64,000 nt of DNA from Flavobacterium dauae (lineage in GTDB: Bacteria; Bacteroidota; Bacteroidia; Flavobacteriales; Flavobacteriaceae): the NCBI RefSeq assembly GCF_004151275.2, contig NZ_CP130821.1:2542001-2606000 (forward strand), given 5' to 3'. Under the pieces are notes generated by a model. That model was not told the origin of the DNA and did not search any database. It saw nothing but the letters and a program-made list of their open reading frames with translations. Shown here in pieces: positions 63,941-64,000 of the stretch; the stretch's first letter is position 1; the number at the start of each line of letters is the position of its first letter. The position numbers and the translations under genes are program-made.

Positions 63941-64000
63941 ATGATACACGAAGAAAACAAAAAACAGCAACCCGAAGCACAGGATTTTTCTATTGAAAAA
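63941..64000 (+). CDS. Start of a gene divergent from mobA, cut by the window edge
   Basis: ATG followed by 19 further codons without a stop (MIHEENKKQQPEAQD and on), hydrophilic. In related elements, transfer genes (a ParA-like and a DUF3408 protein first) are transcribed away from mobA, so this is likely the first gene of that run. Too short to name. Confidence 0.5.
   Translation, partial: MIHEENKKQQPEAQDFSIEK

Overview
The window looks like a chromosomal segment of a flavobacterium (Bacteroidota, family Flavobacteriaceae). It is AT-rich. Many genes are preceded by the Bacteroidota promoter box TAnnTTTG. Two giant surface proteins carry SprB-type repeats and a type 9 secretion (T9SS) C-terminal sorting domain. 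The accessory DNA is of the Bacteroidota conjugative (RteC/MobA/MobB) kind. Species cannot be told from the sequence alone.

Layout. 1-4.5 kb: a cut-off secreted protein, an ABC-F ATPase, a REP-associated transposase (RAYT) framed by two inverted REP-like hairpins, and two lipoproteins, one broken at a run of eight G. 4.7-8.5 kb: UDP-glucuronate decarboxylase and an undecaprenyl-phosphate sugar transferase, then purD. 8.5-14.8 kb: a frameshifted small protein, a PaaE-like flavin/2Fe-2S reductase, then a PadR regulator translationally coupled to five tandem HAAS-like membrane proteins, two of them frameshifted, and an RDD protein. 14.8-25 kb: core genes (pheS, cvpA, an L-threonine dehydrogenase, mfd, metG) with small lipoproteins. 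25-40 kb: two adjacent T9SS-exported SprB-repeat adhesins sharing a nearly identical 3' end, and a large outer-membrane barrel protein. 40-46.2 kb: small lipoproteins, a nonsense-mutated outer-membrane protein, aspartate kinase, fructose-1,6-bisphosphatase, a carboxypeptidase-regulatory-like protein and tRNA-Ser(GGA).

46.3-58 kb is the most interesting part: a seven-gene, single-strand, tightly packed operon beside tRNA-Ser. In order of transcription it encodes an AbiEi-like antitoxin, an AbiEii nucleotidyltransferase toxin, HsdS, a Septu PtuA-like ATPase, a PtuB-like HNH nuclease, HsdM, and a 1357-residue macro-LRR-Roc-COR-TIR protein. There is no hsdR. I infer a composite anti-phage locus in which a type I methyltransferase marks self, PtuAB may take the place of the restriction subunit, and a LRRK2-like Roco protein with a TIR NADase domain may act as an abortive effector. 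This combination is the candidate new system of the window.

58-64 kb is part of a CTnDOT-like integrative conjugative element: rteC, an accessory cargo (AraC regulator, SDR-like protein, DUF1772-like membrane protein), relaxase mobB, mobA, and a 0.49 kb intergenic region rich in nested inverted repeats that is a good oriT candidate. The element runs off the right edge.

Caution: at least four genes are broken by what looks like one missing base, mostly in a homopolymer. This may be residual sequencing error rather than true decay.
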